Assembly (NCBI RefSeq): GCF_021018895.1
Contig: NC_079377.1
Coordinates: 5,958,501 to 6,022,500, forward strand
Length of the DNA stretch: 64,000 bases
DNA from: Seriola aureovittata
Taxonomy: Eukaryota; Chordata; Actinopteri; Carangiformes; Carangidae
Direction of reading: 5' to 3'
The notes under the pieces were generated by a model, which did not search any database, was not told where the DNA came from, and saw nothing but the letters and a program-made list of their open reading frames with translations. A program made the position numbers and the translations under genes. Every line of letters begins with the position of its first letter. Position 1 is the first letter of the stretch. Below, one piece after another: positions 1-13,188 of this stretch.

Positions 1-1550
1 TTTATCATTTAATGTTATTCGATTGCAAAATCAATAGAAAGCACAAGAGCTGCATTTAATCTCTCCCTCTCTTCCGGCATGTTTTTTACTTGTGCTGCTT
101 CTGCTTTTATGTTAATGAGGTTGCACAGTTCAGATGTGTGCCACAAGACCAACAATGATTTGCCATCATTTTAACATAAATGAACATAGACGATTACATG
201 TCTACAATAGGCTTGAGTTAGACTAACTGTGTATCGTTGTAAAGTTACAGTTAAATTCTCTTTCTGTGCTGAACTGAAGCAAAGTGAGCAGTGACACAAA
301 GGGGGGATTTCATATAAAAAGACTGTAGTGTAAAATACCCAGTGAGCTGGCCTCATGCTAGCTTTGCCTGAACCTTGAAACACATTTTAATCTGAAAGAA
401 AAACAGTGTTCTCCATCCAGATGACCATTTTAGATCTGTATCAGAAATGGTCTCCGTCCTTACTATCACACCTGAAAACGCCTGTCACATGACCATTCAC
501 CTACACTGGACATGTCCGTGCTGGTGTAAACAGGAAGCAGATTGTCTACTGCAGTCAGAAAACAGTACGGATGAGGAGCAAAGTCAGTCACTCCACTCAC
601 TTACATTGTGCTAGAAAGGGATCTCTCAGAGAGTATGAACAGGAGGAAGTTACAGTAACCAAAACCTGTTTCAGTGGGAATGTGCATGTTTTAAGACACA
701 CATGAAAAAATGTCAACCTGTCCTTTGACTGTGGAGCAACCTGACTTACTGTCAGGTTAGCAACCAGAAGTGTAAACAGTATGTCACAAAGCTCCTTGCA
801 CCTCCTGTTTCCCAAGGTCAGGCAAAAACCTTTGTGCCACTCTCTGACATGACAGGACGCTAACAAAAGCAAAAAATGTCAGATCTGTCAGATCATATAT
901 TTTCTTCCTGTTTAGGACACAATTTGATTTGGTGACCCATTGTACTACATGCTAAAACTGGGTTGATCATCCTGCTCTGAGATCCAAATTTGTGTCTGAT
1001 AAGAAGGACTTCAGATTTACTCTTCACTGCAACTCTGACAAATTCACCAACACTACAACCCATATCAGAATTAAAGATGACACTGATACGAGTGTATAAT
1101 CCAATTCTAACAAGATCAAAGCAACACTATAAATACATTAACTTGCTTATTTTAGTTGAAGATCAAATCAGCATAAGTATGACCTGATTTAGGAGACTTG
1201 GATTATTTGTCACATGGTTTTTTGAGTGTGTTGATGCTGCACCACAAAGGCTGTGGAGTGAACCAGAGGCAAAGATGCATTTTCATACATCAGCATGAAG
1301 CAAAACGAACAGGATCATTGCTGCTGCTGGTGGAAGTTTTGGAAGAAAGTAAATTCTGTCAAGTTTCAAACCAACAAGTTCACTCCTTATTCTCTGGCAC
1401 AAATAAAGGGTTTGATGTTGCAAACAACAGTGCATGGACACTCTGATCTACAGTGGCGATCCTGACTGTGGCCATTTTCATTTTGGCACCTGTAGCCGCC
1501 CAGCCTCACCCCATTATCAAAAGGTGCTAATCCACTGGATCCTGCTAACC

Positions 1551-1574
1551 ACACACACACACACACACACACAC
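1551..1574. repeat. (CA)12 microsatellite
   Basis: An uninterrupted AC dinucleotide run. Confidence 0.9.
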
Positions 1575-1815
1575 CCTCTCGCACACACAGTATCCCCTTT
1601 TAGCCCCTCCTCCTCCTCTTCCAAGTTAATTAGATTGCAGTCTGTTCAGAGGAGAGATTTTTGGGAACCATTCGGGGCTCCAGTAAGCGCCTGTTGTGGT
1701 GCTGCAGTGTTAATAGTCCTGGATTAGTGAGACAATAGAGGTGGTGCTGGGATCAAGCTGTGATGAGGCAGGGTTCACAGATGGGATCAGCATAGCTGTA
1801 GGGCCGGGCTGCACA

Positions 1816-1818
<3 letters not shown>

Positions 1819-1848
<30 letters not shown>
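1819..1848. repeat. (AC)15 microsatellite
   Basis: An uninterrupted AC run in an otherwise GC-rich patch. Confidence 0.9.
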
Positions 1849-1850
<2 letters not shown>

Positions 1851-2058
1851 TAGAGTCAACACAAGTGTGCAAAATCTACATATGTGCAGATATACAACAC
1901 ACAAGAACACATTTACATTTACATTTTAGTTACATCATCGTCATATACACTGTTGGTATCGCATTATCACACTGCAGAGACACACACATTTCAGATTTTA
2001 TGATCCTTAACACAAACTCCAATCCCTAATCTGAGTGTACGATTCAAAGAGGAGAACA

Positions 2059-2060
<2 letters not shown>

Positions 2061-2091
<31 letters not shown>
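2061..2091. repeat. (TG)15 microsatellite
   Basis: An uninterrupted TG run, the third dinucleotide tract within 550 bp. Confidence 0.9.
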
Positions 2092-2094
<3 letters not shown>

Positions 2095-3617
2095 ACTCCC
2101 TGTGTATGTGAGCTGATGATCTTGGAATGTCCTTTTCCATTGTGCCTGATGCTTTTGATGTTGGCACCATGCTGTGGATCAAAATAATAGACAGATAAAG
2201 AAGGGCCAGAGCAGCCAGAGGGCAGCAAGCGCAGACTCTGGAGGATGAATTTTGAAAAGCCAAACAGAGAGAGACACCAGCGGATAAGCAAGGCAGTAAA
2301 TACTGCCGCATGTAAGGAATGTGTGTAGACGGAGTGAATACCAGAGCGATGAGAGATGAAAGATGGTAGGTGGTAGGTGGTATATGACAGGTGACATATT
2401 AAGACCTTAACACCCTGATCGCTGCGTGTGCCATGAACCACCCTCCCCCTCTAATGCACACAACACCCTTCCACACATTCCTGGTTATTACGTGTTAACC
2501 TGTTACAATGCTGATATAGCTCTCCAGAGAATAATTTGATTGGCACACACACTTGGAAAGAGGTATGGGGGGGAAATTAAATGTCACCCTGTTAATATGT
2601 GAATACATAATCAAATGCAGACCTGGGTTAAAATGTATTTACAAATGAGCTTTAGGGCTTTTATCTGCTGAAATTAGCAGCTGAGTTAGTGCTGGCTCAT
2701 TACAAATGACTACAAATGGTGAGAGTTTGAACTGTTTACAAAAGGACAAGTTTCTCATATTTCTGTTGCTGGCAGCTCATGTAATATGTAAGGGAGGGTC
2801 TGACAATCAGTAAAACCAACACAGTGGTAACAGTAACAACATGGTCCTTTCGATTAGCATTTAGCATGTTGTCAAGGACATAATTGTAAGTGATTGAACT
2901 AGAGTGCCCTGAAAATGGAATCCAGCTGTGGTAATACTCTTTTGCTCTTTTGGTTCCTTGCGACACAGGAGTTTGGAAACCACAGAGGTGTGGTCGCCTT
3001 GATTTTCCTGTTCGAACAAGACACTCGTGTGTTTGCTGTAAATGCAAATGGTGGCCTCGGTTATGTGTTGATTAATTAGGGGAGGGAACAAGTGTCAAGG
3101 AAGGGACATTCAAAAGGAGACTGACAGATAATCAGATCACACGATAAAGCTCTCAGTATCACATTAAAAATGAATGCCTTTATAATCTATATTATGTTTA
3201 AATATAGCAGCGTTTGGCCGGAACCAATAACAATGTCATATATAGTTAGACCTCTCATACAGGCAGGCTGGTGGCTCTGTATTAATACTTGGAGTGTAAG
3301 GCTTTAGATTACAGCCCACAGTTTTACATACTGGCTACCAATAAAATAATTACTAAGTACCTACTGGAAGTTGTATAAAGGGAATAAGGGGATAACAAAT
3401 TTGCATTTAGGTGGGACTTGGACGATAAATTAGACTACATTTAATTCAATGAATATAGGGTACTGACAGGGGACCAACAGGCTTAGCATATGTTCTTTCA
3501 CAGTAGTTAGGACCAGAGCCAGACTCTTTGGCACTACTTTCATCTCAGTGTTAATTGTCTCTCACCGGACCCAAAACCTACAACACTGTTGTCTAGTATT
3601 ATGCCTTCACTGTAGAA

Positions 3618-3766
3618 CAGTGGTTCTCAAACTTTTTCCCATCAAGGATCCTGAACTGATAGAAATTAGACCACGGACTGCCATCTGATACGATATGTAT
3701 TAGAGACAGTGTTCAGACCCGTGGCCAAAATAGTCATACATTCTGCGCCCACTTTGAGAACCACTG
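3618..3766. mobile_element. Short non-autonomous hAT-like element with target-site duplication
   Basis: A 149-bp element bounded by CAGTGGTTCTCAAA and its inverted copy TTTGAGAACCACTG. It is flanked by 8-bp direct repeats that differ at one base (CTGTAGAA at 3610-3617, CTTTAGAA at 3767-3774). The CAGTGGTTCTCAA ends and an 8-bp duplication are typical of hAT-superfamily (Charlie-like) transposons. It has no coding capacity. Confidence 0.85.
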
Positions 3767-3769
3767 CTT

Positions 3770-6700
3770 TAGAAACACATGATTATTTTAGTCATGACTA
3801 TTTTATAGCTACAGCAATAATATCCCAGGCCTAGCCTAATATTTTGTTGCCAAGTAACAACAGTGTATACCATGTTAATGATAACAAGTACATTATGATT
3901 AATGATTAAAAGCAATTTCCCAAAGTAATGTCTTGTAACATTATCTTGAATGAATAATATTTTCATTGCAGAACTGGCACCGTTTCCCCCTCTTATCCCT
4001 TTTCCTTCTCAGACATTTTAAAAATATTTACATTTTTATTATTTTTCTTAGTCCCTTATTTGCAATTCATATGTCTTCCACCCTTGTGTTTACATACAGT
4101 ATTTGTCCTGGTATATGTACCCATATGTAATAAATAAATCTACTGTAAAATGGCGGTAATCTAAAGTGTTATTGGGTCTTTAGTTCAAATATGAATCATA
4201 ATCACCATTGCATCTCAACCTTTATCTTTTTCAGTCTTCTCACATTGTCTTAGAACAAAGCAAGGGATATGTAAAGTGGCCTCAAAGAAACAAATCATGC
4301 ACAGACAGATTTACAAAGAACATGTAAGGATGACAAACAGAAAGGTTTGACACAGCAAAAAGTTCCGGCTTTTCTGTTTTAGGTTTCAAAAGCCAGAAAC
4401 AAGCAGAAGAAAGACTGTAATTCTTCCACTTGTTTCTATTCAAGGTCAAACATCATTCGTGCTTTTTAAACATTTAAGATGTATCTAACTATCAATAATC
4501 CAGCATGACCTTTATTTAGTTTTATATGCTGCATTCGTCATACATGCAGCTGCCACAACAGGCTGTTATGCCATCATTAGTCAGCCCCTTGTCTACATTA
4601 TCCTGTCATTTTGTTTCTCACACTGACAGCACAGACTGTCTTCCTTCCTTCCTACAGTCACACTGGCACCCTGGTGCACTGAAACCCTTGAGGATGTGTC
4701 GCCTGGCTGAGGTTTCGGCAGAGAACACCAGTACAGTCGAGGGGACAATGGAGGAGGTGGTAAACAGGAGGTTGAGAAAGAGAAGAAAGAGAAGGCCAGA
4801 TGGGAAGGTACACAGGGCTGAGACAAAGGCCAACTGTTGGTAAATCCATTCGGGGAAAAACAAATAAATCAACGTGATGGGTGCGATTTACCACAGCTTT
4901 AAAACTGATTTCATAAAGAGATGCTGAGGAATTGCTCATGATTTCTCCATGTTTTATCTCTATGTGTATGAGTGCCCATCCCCCTTTTAGTCCCTGCAGT
5001 GAGAGCAGGCAGGCTGGTGAAGTTGGGGGCAGGGCAACTCTCTCTCGCTCTCTTTCTGTGTCTCTCGAGCCGGCTGACAGCTGCTCGGGGAGGCCTGGGG
5101 CTGCTGCTTATGGCTGGGCAGAGCCGCAGCCACATCCTGCAGGATTCAGTGAAGAGCTCATGCGTCCTCACGGTCATGAGCAGCCGCAAACTGGAGCAAC
5201 CAGAAATAAAGACCGCCTTGACAAAGAAGTCCTAATGTTTACTCAATCTATCCACTTGTGTTAATATTTGAGGAATCCCTGCGTGGCTGCATGGGCTGGA
5301 AGAAAGACATGACACACAAACGCACAGTGTTTAAAGGCTTAAAGTCCATCATAACTGACAGCTGCTTCCTGTCAGGGCCCAAACTGTGATTACCCAGGTC
5401 GCATGCTTTGACCCTCAGACTGCTGTCAAGCGGTACCGCGCCCTAATCCTTGAGAAATATATGTATAATCTCTTCCTGGAATGGAGTGAGGCAAGTTTGG
5501 GAAAGGCTGCATATTTGGCAAGAGATATTCAAAAATTGCATAATGCAGCTATTGTTGAGGAACATCTCAATGCTGTAATATCCTTTAACCAGAATTAGTC
5601 CCACTTTGATCGCCAGCACAAATTTCAGTTATTCTTCTCACCTTCAAACCAAAAAAACAAAACAAAACATAACTTATAGAAAATGACCCATATATAAGAT
5701 ATTTATTATACTAATTACATTATAAAGGCAGAAAGGGTGGGAGAGACGAGCTGTTACTGAATGCAAATGAGAGAGTGGAGTGATCAAACCCCAAATGATT
5801 AACCTGGATCAATAAAACGACCCAATCTAAAAAGCCTGGCCAGCACACCCGGGTTGTCAATACAGATGACAGGGGTGAGAAATGACTCTGTAGGCATCAA
5901 GGACAAAGGAGGAGACGGCTCACTGACACATGGCTCTGCAGACACGCCAAGGCCTGTTTTTTTTTTTTTTTAAGCCACCATGCAGTTTGCCCGGCAACTC
6001 CAAGGACAGGTGGAACACGTGAGATAAACAGAGACACGTCAAGCTGGATGGTTTTCTTTTTCTTCATGACTGTAAAGCTAAGATTTCCACTTTGGTAAAC
6101 AAAGTGGAAACTACATCCTCAGAAGAATGTGTGTGCACGCAATAAAAGTTTTTATATATCGTATCAGTCCAGCTGAAGAGTATGTTGTTTAAAAGCGTTG
6201 TTTCTGTAGGGGTCTGGTTATAGAAGCCCATGTCTGCTAGATATGATGATAAGAAAATAAAAAGATAATGATTAATAAATAAAAGATAATAAGTCAAGGT
6301 TTTGACTCATATTAAAGTATAATAATGAGTCAAAATTAGTCAAAAGTATGAGATAAAAATCCAAACCAAAACACACGTCAACATCCAGTTATACAGTAAT
6401 TTGCTGACCTCCAGTTCAACCGATCTGCGTTACCACACCCTCTTGAGTAAGCCCGAGTTTTAGCTAAGTTCCGGAGGACAACCCTATTAACATCCGCATC
6501 ATGTTACTCCTTACATGGGACCACCCAATGTGCCTAATCTGGGGGAGCAGACATGTTGTCTGAACAATGTCCAGGCAGGTTTGCTTTCTTAGCCTTGACT
6601 CTCAGTGCTGTGCCTGTTCCTTGTGAGCATCCCCTCACACAGAGCTCAGACAGGCCAGGCTTCCTCCACAGTTAATTACGGCCACAGCTTGCATGGAGGC

Positions 6701-7200
6701 ATATCATTAGCAGTAATTGCACACAGAATCCCACTGCCATGTGCCTCCCTTTTTTTTGTGTCCCAGATTTACGCTGCACTGATCCATGAAGGACCACTGC
6801 ACCACTCCACATGATGTGAATGGGAACTCAGAGGTGCATGGTAGGGGAAGGAGTGATGCAACTACAGACCCTCCATGTGTGAGTATGTGTTCACATCTAT
6901 CTACAGGAGGAAATCAGGGTCTAAGACTGAGACTGGGTTTCGAAGAGGCCACAGGGGAAAGACAGCACATGTGGATGGATGGCAGCTCCATGTCAAGTCC
7001 AAGAAATACAAGGATTAACTGAGAGGCAGAGTGTGTTTGTTGTGAAAGCATGTTCATGTGTATGGGTGTGTTTTCATATCAATAGTTGGACAGTTGTTCC
7101 CTCCTGCTTGGTTGCGGAACTGGTTGTTACATGCTCAACCATGAACTGTAGATTTTCAAATCCAAATGCAATGAGTCTGTTTCCACAAGGGGAAAACACA
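3770..7200. other. Intergenic sequence, no gene recognised
   Basis: A relatively GC-rich patch lies at about 4930-5240 and has overlapping short open frames on both strands, but none resembles a known protein and no convincing splice pattern was seen. The rest is AT-rich, with a T-run at about 5958-5971. Confidence 0.6.
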
Positions 7201-7207
7201 CTGTAAC

Positions 7208-7926
7208 TTAAAGGTCCCATATTTTACATTTTTCTCTTCTCTGAAACTACTAAATGCTAAAAACGCATTAATGTAACCGCTTTGGGGTCGATTCAGAATG
7301 TATAATTGTAATGATACACCAGGTTAGAGCTGAACAGAGAACAATTTATGAATCCATTGAATCGGTATTCAAACAAATGGAATAAGGACCTTGTGAATTG
7401 GAATCGAATCGATTTGGGAAATCAGTGGCAATTCCCAGCCCTACTGAAGGTTGGTAAAACTTACCATTGAATGCAAATGGCCATGGTCATTCAGTGCTAA
7501 TACTAGCCAGTCAAACAGTCACGCTCTTGTCTTTCAAAAAATACAAACTTAAGCCACTGGTCTCTAATATTGATATCTTTGGGAAGGCCATGCAATGATA
7601 TATTGGTGTCTTCACAAGCTATGTCTTGTAGAATGCTAGCTCAGTGCTGGAATGACTGCTAGGTGTTGTGTTATTAATAAAGTTAAAACAACAACAACAA
7701 AATTGCTGGGCCCATAGCTGAGAGCAGTGATTGTGTAGTTGTGACATCACAAAGTTACAGAAGTCCTGACAACTTATTTTAAGGCTCAGTTTCTGAATAC
7801 AGGCTGTGTACATTTCCCTATGGACTGAGCACTTTGATACTTTAACAGTATTAATATAGAACCAAGACCTGCTTTATAATCAAAGAAGACATGGACATGT
7901 ACCTTTAGACTATATGGGACCTTTAA
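7208..7926. mobile_element. Inverted-repeat element with TTAA ends
   Basis: A perfect 15-bp inverted repeat, TTAAAGGTCCCATAT, lies at 7208-7222 with its reverse complement at 7912-7926. The outer TTAA on each side could be a target-site duplication, as in piggyBac-type insertions, which would leave AGGTCCCATAT as the element end. The interior is non-coding. A segment at about 7270-7442 ending CCCAGCCCT looks like a separate nested insertion. Confidence 0.75.
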
Positions 7927-10482
7927 GAAAAGACAGACAAAAAAGTCAAAACACATGCAAATGAAGAAAACATCTTCACCAATTTGACAACACATGCACA
8001 TCATTTAGAAAAAAAAGTGTAAAGAAATGAAACACACACTGACAAATCTGACAACACATGCAGCATAAAGAAATGTGCTGCAAACACAGACAACACAACC
8101 AAATAGAGAAATGTGCTGCAAATTCATTCATGATTTCTTTTGTTGTAGTGCACTGAGCTCCCAGGGCCACTGCAGCTACTTGCTCCTATTTGGATTAAGA
8201 ATGTGCTGGATAAAGAGTTTGTATTCATGTGCATTCATGAATATCTAAATACTAACAGATAGGATTTTATCTTAAGATCTCAGATCATATTTGAATATAC
8301 ATGCCAAAATGCCCATGGTGAATAAATTGGAGCAGACGTTTTCTCCTTGAAGCTGATGTTGGCTCCACTTCAATAAAAAACTGCCCCCAGCATCACAAAT
8401 CTCTCCACAGTGGTCACTGTTGCTTTGCCTGCAGATCTCCCAGTAATAAACACAGTTTCTTTGTTTCTCGCTTTGTGTGCATGAATGTGTTTATTTGCGT
8501 GTGGCTCCACAGCTAGATTCAGAAAATTGGGCGTGCCTGCCTTCCTGCCTGCTTGCATGCATGCGTCAACCCCCCACCCCTCCAGCCTCACCTGCACAGT
8601 GTGGCGGATTGACACTAAGCAACAGCCATGGAGCCAAACACAGCCTCAGATGGCGAGGACTTGCCTGTGGGAAGAACAGACTTAACACAAACTAGAAAAA
8701 CCAACACAGACGCTGCAGCTGTAATAAATACCAAGGCAGAAGCAGATGGGTTTATCTAAACTGTAAATCAGGGTTGTATTGCCACTGGGCTCACACTGAC
8801 CTTTTATATGTGAATGTGTAAATGTGAAACCAGACAATAATATGAATGAATCTTAGTGCTTTCTAAAACCACAGACAAGTTGTGACTCAACTGGGCTTCA
8901 GGTCTTACATAGCACAGTATCACAGCACTTGTGTGAGACCTTCCCTTTCCTTTCATGTTGCTAAGCACAGAAATGAAAGGTTTTTAATCATTTAATTATT
9001 TTTGGTAAAACAATGGAAGCTTGTGACATCCAGGAAGCAAGACAGACCAGCAGTGGAACAGCTTCTAACTATGGCAGCAGACCTTAAAAGGGCAAAGCAG
9101 AAAGTAATAGATCATCCTTTTGAAGGTGATTTAAAAGGACGATCCTTTGAGGGGCAACCTCACTGATTTTCACCTTGAAATGTGGAAAGTATTCACTACA
9201 GGATTTATAGTTAATCAATAACCCTGCCAGCCCTCAGCAGATATACAGTGTTATGATACTCAAAGCATTTACTGTTGTTAAAAGCAGATTAAGTATTAAA
9301 TTTTCCTGTCATCATTATTAATAACTGTCCATGGCACAACCTCACTGGTAATTTCAATTTTGAGAATCTTAAGCGTGAGCAGTTCATTTAGGCCTTGAAA
9401 AACCCTGTCAACTATCATTTTTAAAACCCAGTCATGTATCTAAGTCATGCTAGGCTAAGCTAACGTCTCCTGGTCGTAGGTTCATATTTGGTGCAGCCTC
9501 AATCTTCTTATCCTGATTTTTCAAGGATGTGTCTATGAGGGACGAAGTCAACAGAGCCTGATCAAAGGCAGGTTAGTGATGCTTCCTTTACCAGAAAATA
9601 GAGGCATGAGCCATATTGGGCAACAGGGTAAAGATTCAACTTTTGAAACGGAGATTTAGCCACCTTTCAGAACTGAGAAACTGCCCCATTGAAAAGCTGC
9701 AATGCAAATAATCACCTAAACTGCTCTATTTCTATCTGTTTTTTGACCTATCCCTGTTCAATCAGTTCATTTGCTTTGGGGAAAGCTTTGGTCCAAGTGA
9801 AACAGAGTGGAGTGGGGTTATGAAATGTCTGGCAGCAGACACAGTCAGGTCAGAGGTATGAAACAGGAGCAGGCGTGGGGGGAAGGGAGAGCTGCAGCTG
9901 AGCCTCTATAGTAAAATGATCTGATCAGGAGATAGCCACACGAGGGTCATCTCACCTTGACCGGCCTATCCTCTGAGCTGCATGCTAGTTATGCAACAGA
10001 CATGCTTAACCACTCCTATTTATGACACGGAGGCTACAAATTAACACGCATGGCATGGCCACAGCTGAGGAAGAGCATGGAGGATGGGGGAGGAAGATAG
10101 AAGGAGAGATAGAGAGAGAGAGAGTCTCTCATACAGTGAGGAACATAATGGATTTTTTTTGGGTCAGCATTTAGAGTGCCACTAACCTGGTTAGATTAAG
10201 CTCTAATTTCCACTCACAGGTGACCAGTCACTGTGGGGGGACATAGGGCTAATACAGGCCTCCAGCTTTTAAACGGTTCCTATGTTGAGTGAGAACAGAA
10301 ACAGCAGCTGCAGCAGCAGCATTTTAGCAGTTCAAAAACCCTCCGTCTAAAGTTGTTAGTAAACCTAAGCAAATGCAACTGAGAAATCCCAGAGCAAGTG
10401 CCTGAGTTACAACCTGAAACAGACCCAAAGGCAATGTGTACTCACAAGTCGAGGCTGTTGGCTTGGAAAGATGAAAGCAATA
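7927..10482. other. Intergenic sequence, no gene recognised
   Basis: Apart from the degenerate tandem repeat at 7977-8127 and a short GA-rich stretch near 10095-10125, nothing in this interval could be assigned. Confidence 0.6.
7977..8127. repeat. Degenerate tandem repeat
   Basis: Two imperfect copies of a unit containing ATTTGACAACACATGCA / ATCTGACAACACATGCA, and two copies of AGAAATGTGCTGCAAA. The unit length is irregular and the copies have diverged. Confidence 0.55.
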
Positions 10483-10879
10483 GTTTGACTGTTTTGTTTT
10501 CTTGCCTGGTTAAGATGAGAACATTGATACCACTCTCAAATCTGTCTAGTAAAGGTACGGTAGCATAAAGACTGGAAAAGAGGACACAGCAAGCTTGGCT
10601 CTGTCCGCAGGTAACAAAATCCAGGTACTGGCACCTCTAAAGGTCACTGATTAACACAACGTGCCTAGTTTGTTTACACAGCACAAAACTTAAAGGAGTA
10701 AAACAGTGAGTTGGACAAGCTTGTTTTCCTGCTAAGCTAAGCTAAACTAAGCTAAGCAGTTGCTGGCTCTAGCTGTGTATCGAGCAGACACGCACACAGG
10801 AGTGGAGTATCAACCTTCTCATCTACCTTTCTGCAACAAAGCAAAAAGCAGAAAAAACATATTTCCCAAAGTATCAAAC
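10483..10879. mobile_element. MITE-like palindromic element, copy 1
   Basis: The left end GTTTGACTGTTTT and the right end TTTCCCAAAGTATCAAAC are inverted relatives. The interior carries sequence I recognise from a very common percomorph repeat: ATAAAGACTGGAAA, GGCTCTGTCC and GGTAACAAAATCC, then GCTAAGCTAAGC and TATCAACCTTCTCATCT in the inverted half. It has no coding capacity. The same family occurs at 24267-24817 and 31428-31905. Confidence 0.75.
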
Positions 10880-10991
10880 TATTCTTGTAAATATGCAAAC
10901 AAAAATATATGGCTAATGCTAATTAGCAGAGTAGCAGTAAATGGGAGCTGGTTGTGAGGCATCTAGTAATAAATTCACTATTATGATAACA

Positions 10992-11025
10992 TAAAAAATA
11001 AATAAATAAATAAATAAAAAAAAAA
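10992..11025. repeat. (AAAT)n tract
   Basis: Five or so AAAT units followed by an A-run. Confidence 0.85.
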
Positions 11026-11399
11026 TCTGCATTTTCATATATTTCCAGAAAGCTGGGGGACTTGTGAGCAACACATTAAAAGAAAGGTCAAAAATGAATC
11101 AGCAGAGGCCGAGATACTGTGACGTAAAACTAGCAAGGTCCGAAAACGCTTGATTTTGCATTTCCCATAATGCATATCCACATACTCCACACCAACAGTT
11201 TGAGGTCACAAGCTGAAATCCTGATGACATAACAGGGTAATTTTTTTTTTTATGTGGAAACCTGCAAAGCCACAGACATAATACAACTTTTCACAGGCGG
11301 AGTAGTGTTCCTCATAAGTAAACTGAACTTCATGTGTAAATTTGGTGAAGTGGCCCCTTTAAAATAAAAAAGGAATATCAAAGGCTGACTCACGACAGC

Positions 11400-13188
11400 A
11401 CAGGTATTGCTTGTATATTTTATTTTATGTACAGTACATGTAAAAAAAGAAAACAAAAAAAAGTAGCCAATAACATTGACCAACGTGGGCAACAGTAGAT
11501 AGCCATGTTGCTCATACATGGGGAAAATCCTGACGACTGTTTCCCCTCTCAGGCATACATAGATGTAGATTCTCCCACTCCTCGGTGTGTAAGGCTGCCT
11601 GGAAACTAGCTGGGCTTGATAGCAAATGGTCAAACCACAGATTATCAAAAATGGGAGGAGTGCATTATCTCCCGCTCCTGTAGTAAACACACTTCTCGCA
11701 TTGACAATCAGTGAGAGCCCCGTTTTTCAGCCTCAATCTGAACAAAAAGTTCCCAGACAGGCAGAAAGGAGACGGGCTGGTTGGCTGAGCGTGACTGTGT
11801 GCAATCTTCGGTTAAGTTTTTTTTTTTTTTTTTTTTAAATTCAGACCGGGCTGCTCTTGACAGCCGTGGTCTCTTGCCTTTGCTGCCTCCCTCCCCCTAT
11901 TCCAACAGTGCTGCTTTCAACACAAAGGTCACTAAAGGTCAGCGTTGCAGTGTGCTTTTGCCGGATGACTCAATATAACTGCAGGCTCCAACTAGTAGAG
12001 AGCTTTTCTTCAGCACACTCAGCAGTTGAATTCACAGTATTCTTACAGCATGTTTTTTTTTTTTTTCTCCCAAAGTCACTCATAAAGCTTTAACTGATAA
12101 TGCATAGGGGGCTTTGACACATTTTTCACCCATGTTTCTCCAGTGGAAATGTTAAAACACAGATTTTTGTAGTGTGTGTGTGTGTAGTAAATAAGCTGAG
12201 AGAGGAACACACCCAAGACGAATGCGAGAATACAGTGTACACAACCATCTGTGTCTGGTGTCCCCAAAAATCGTACAATAAAATAAAATAAGATTTGAAA
12301 AAAAAAAAAAAAAGGAAAAAAAAAAGATTTTTTTTGTATCTCTTGTATCTCCAAGGCCATGGATAGTCAACCACAAAGAATTCTGAACTCCCCTGCTGCC
12401 TATCAGGGCTGTATCTCGCAATAGTGTTTCAGACAGTGAGCTTACAGCAGGCCACCAAGGTACAGATAAAGTGCTTTTTTCTTAAACATGACGCTTTAAA
12501 TAATTAAAGTGAAGTGAAAATGGTTCTCAGGAAAGAGTTGGGAGGGGTAAGTACGCCGATGTGACACTCCTAAAGTTAAAAAAATGAAATGGAAAAGAGA
12601 CACAACATGATTCTGGAGAGGAATAAGAGTTCAGTATAAATACATCCACAAACCCAACTAATGTCTCAAAAGGCTACGAGGATGGAACACTGTGATCGCT
12701 AGAAGAGCTGGAACAGTCACTACTGTCTCTGGATGGAGCCATTCACATTTTGAGAAGTCAGAGGATTCAAGGTAAGACTTTTCAAATCATGGTAAAAATG
12801 TCTCGTGGTTGAGGGGAGGGTATTTGAAGACGCCACTGGCTTCCTCTGGCTGGACGAGTTGGACCTCGTAGTGAACACATCGGCGGCGAGGACCGTGATG
12901 ATGACAGCAGCAGACTGGTAGGTTTTGGGAGACTGTAGTAGAAAGGTGTAATTGATGGATCATAATAAACCATTACAGATAATAAATACATTCGGGTCCT
13001 TGTAGTGTCGTTATTCAGCTCTATTGAAATGATTAAATCTAAAAAAAAAAAAAAAAACAAAAAAAAACAAAAGAAAAAAAAGAAGAGGAATAGTTTAAGT
13101 TCATGGGACACCATGAGATGCTTGGCCTTTTTTTGCTCCCTTATCCAGTCTCAATAACACTCCACCTTGGCGGCCATTTTCCACCAGC
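11400..13188 (-). other. pwwp2b: Possible 3' non-coding exon of pwwp2b
   Basis: On the minus strand a roughly 31-nt pyrimidine tract (13226-13195) ends in CACAAG at 13189, a plausible acceptor. It would pair with the donor TAG|GTCAGT that directly follows the pwwp2b stop. The first AATAAA downstream on the minus strand is at 11424-11419, beside a TGTACATA element that matches the Pumilio motif TGTANATA. No convincing reading frame is present between these points. U-rich runs on the minus strand (for example opposite 13041-13083) would suit a 3' UTR. This is inference from splice and polyadenylation signals only. The A-rich stretch on the plus strand could instead be simple sequence that mimics a pyrimidine tract. 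Confidence 0.35.

Larger units (their letters stand above)
1..3610. other. Intergenic sequence with CA/TG microsatellites
   Basis: No supported gene. It contains three (CA)n or (TG)n tracts at 1551-1574, 1819-1848 and 2061-2091. The open frames across these tracts encode cysteine/valine or threonine/histidine alternations that are artefacts of the repeat. Confidence 0.7.

Noticed and set aside
1434..2441. Overlapping open frames with HTHTHT, CVCVCV or TQTHTH runs
   Set aside because: Artefacts of the CA/TG microsatellites.
1..11000. Expected inpp5a exons to the left of pwwp2b
   Set aside because: No phosphatase motif or matching exon was found in any frame. The gene probably starts outside the window.
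12782..13114. 110-residue minus-strand open frame rich in phenylalanine
   Set aside because: The phenylalanine run comes from A/T homopolymers. The region fits a UTR better.
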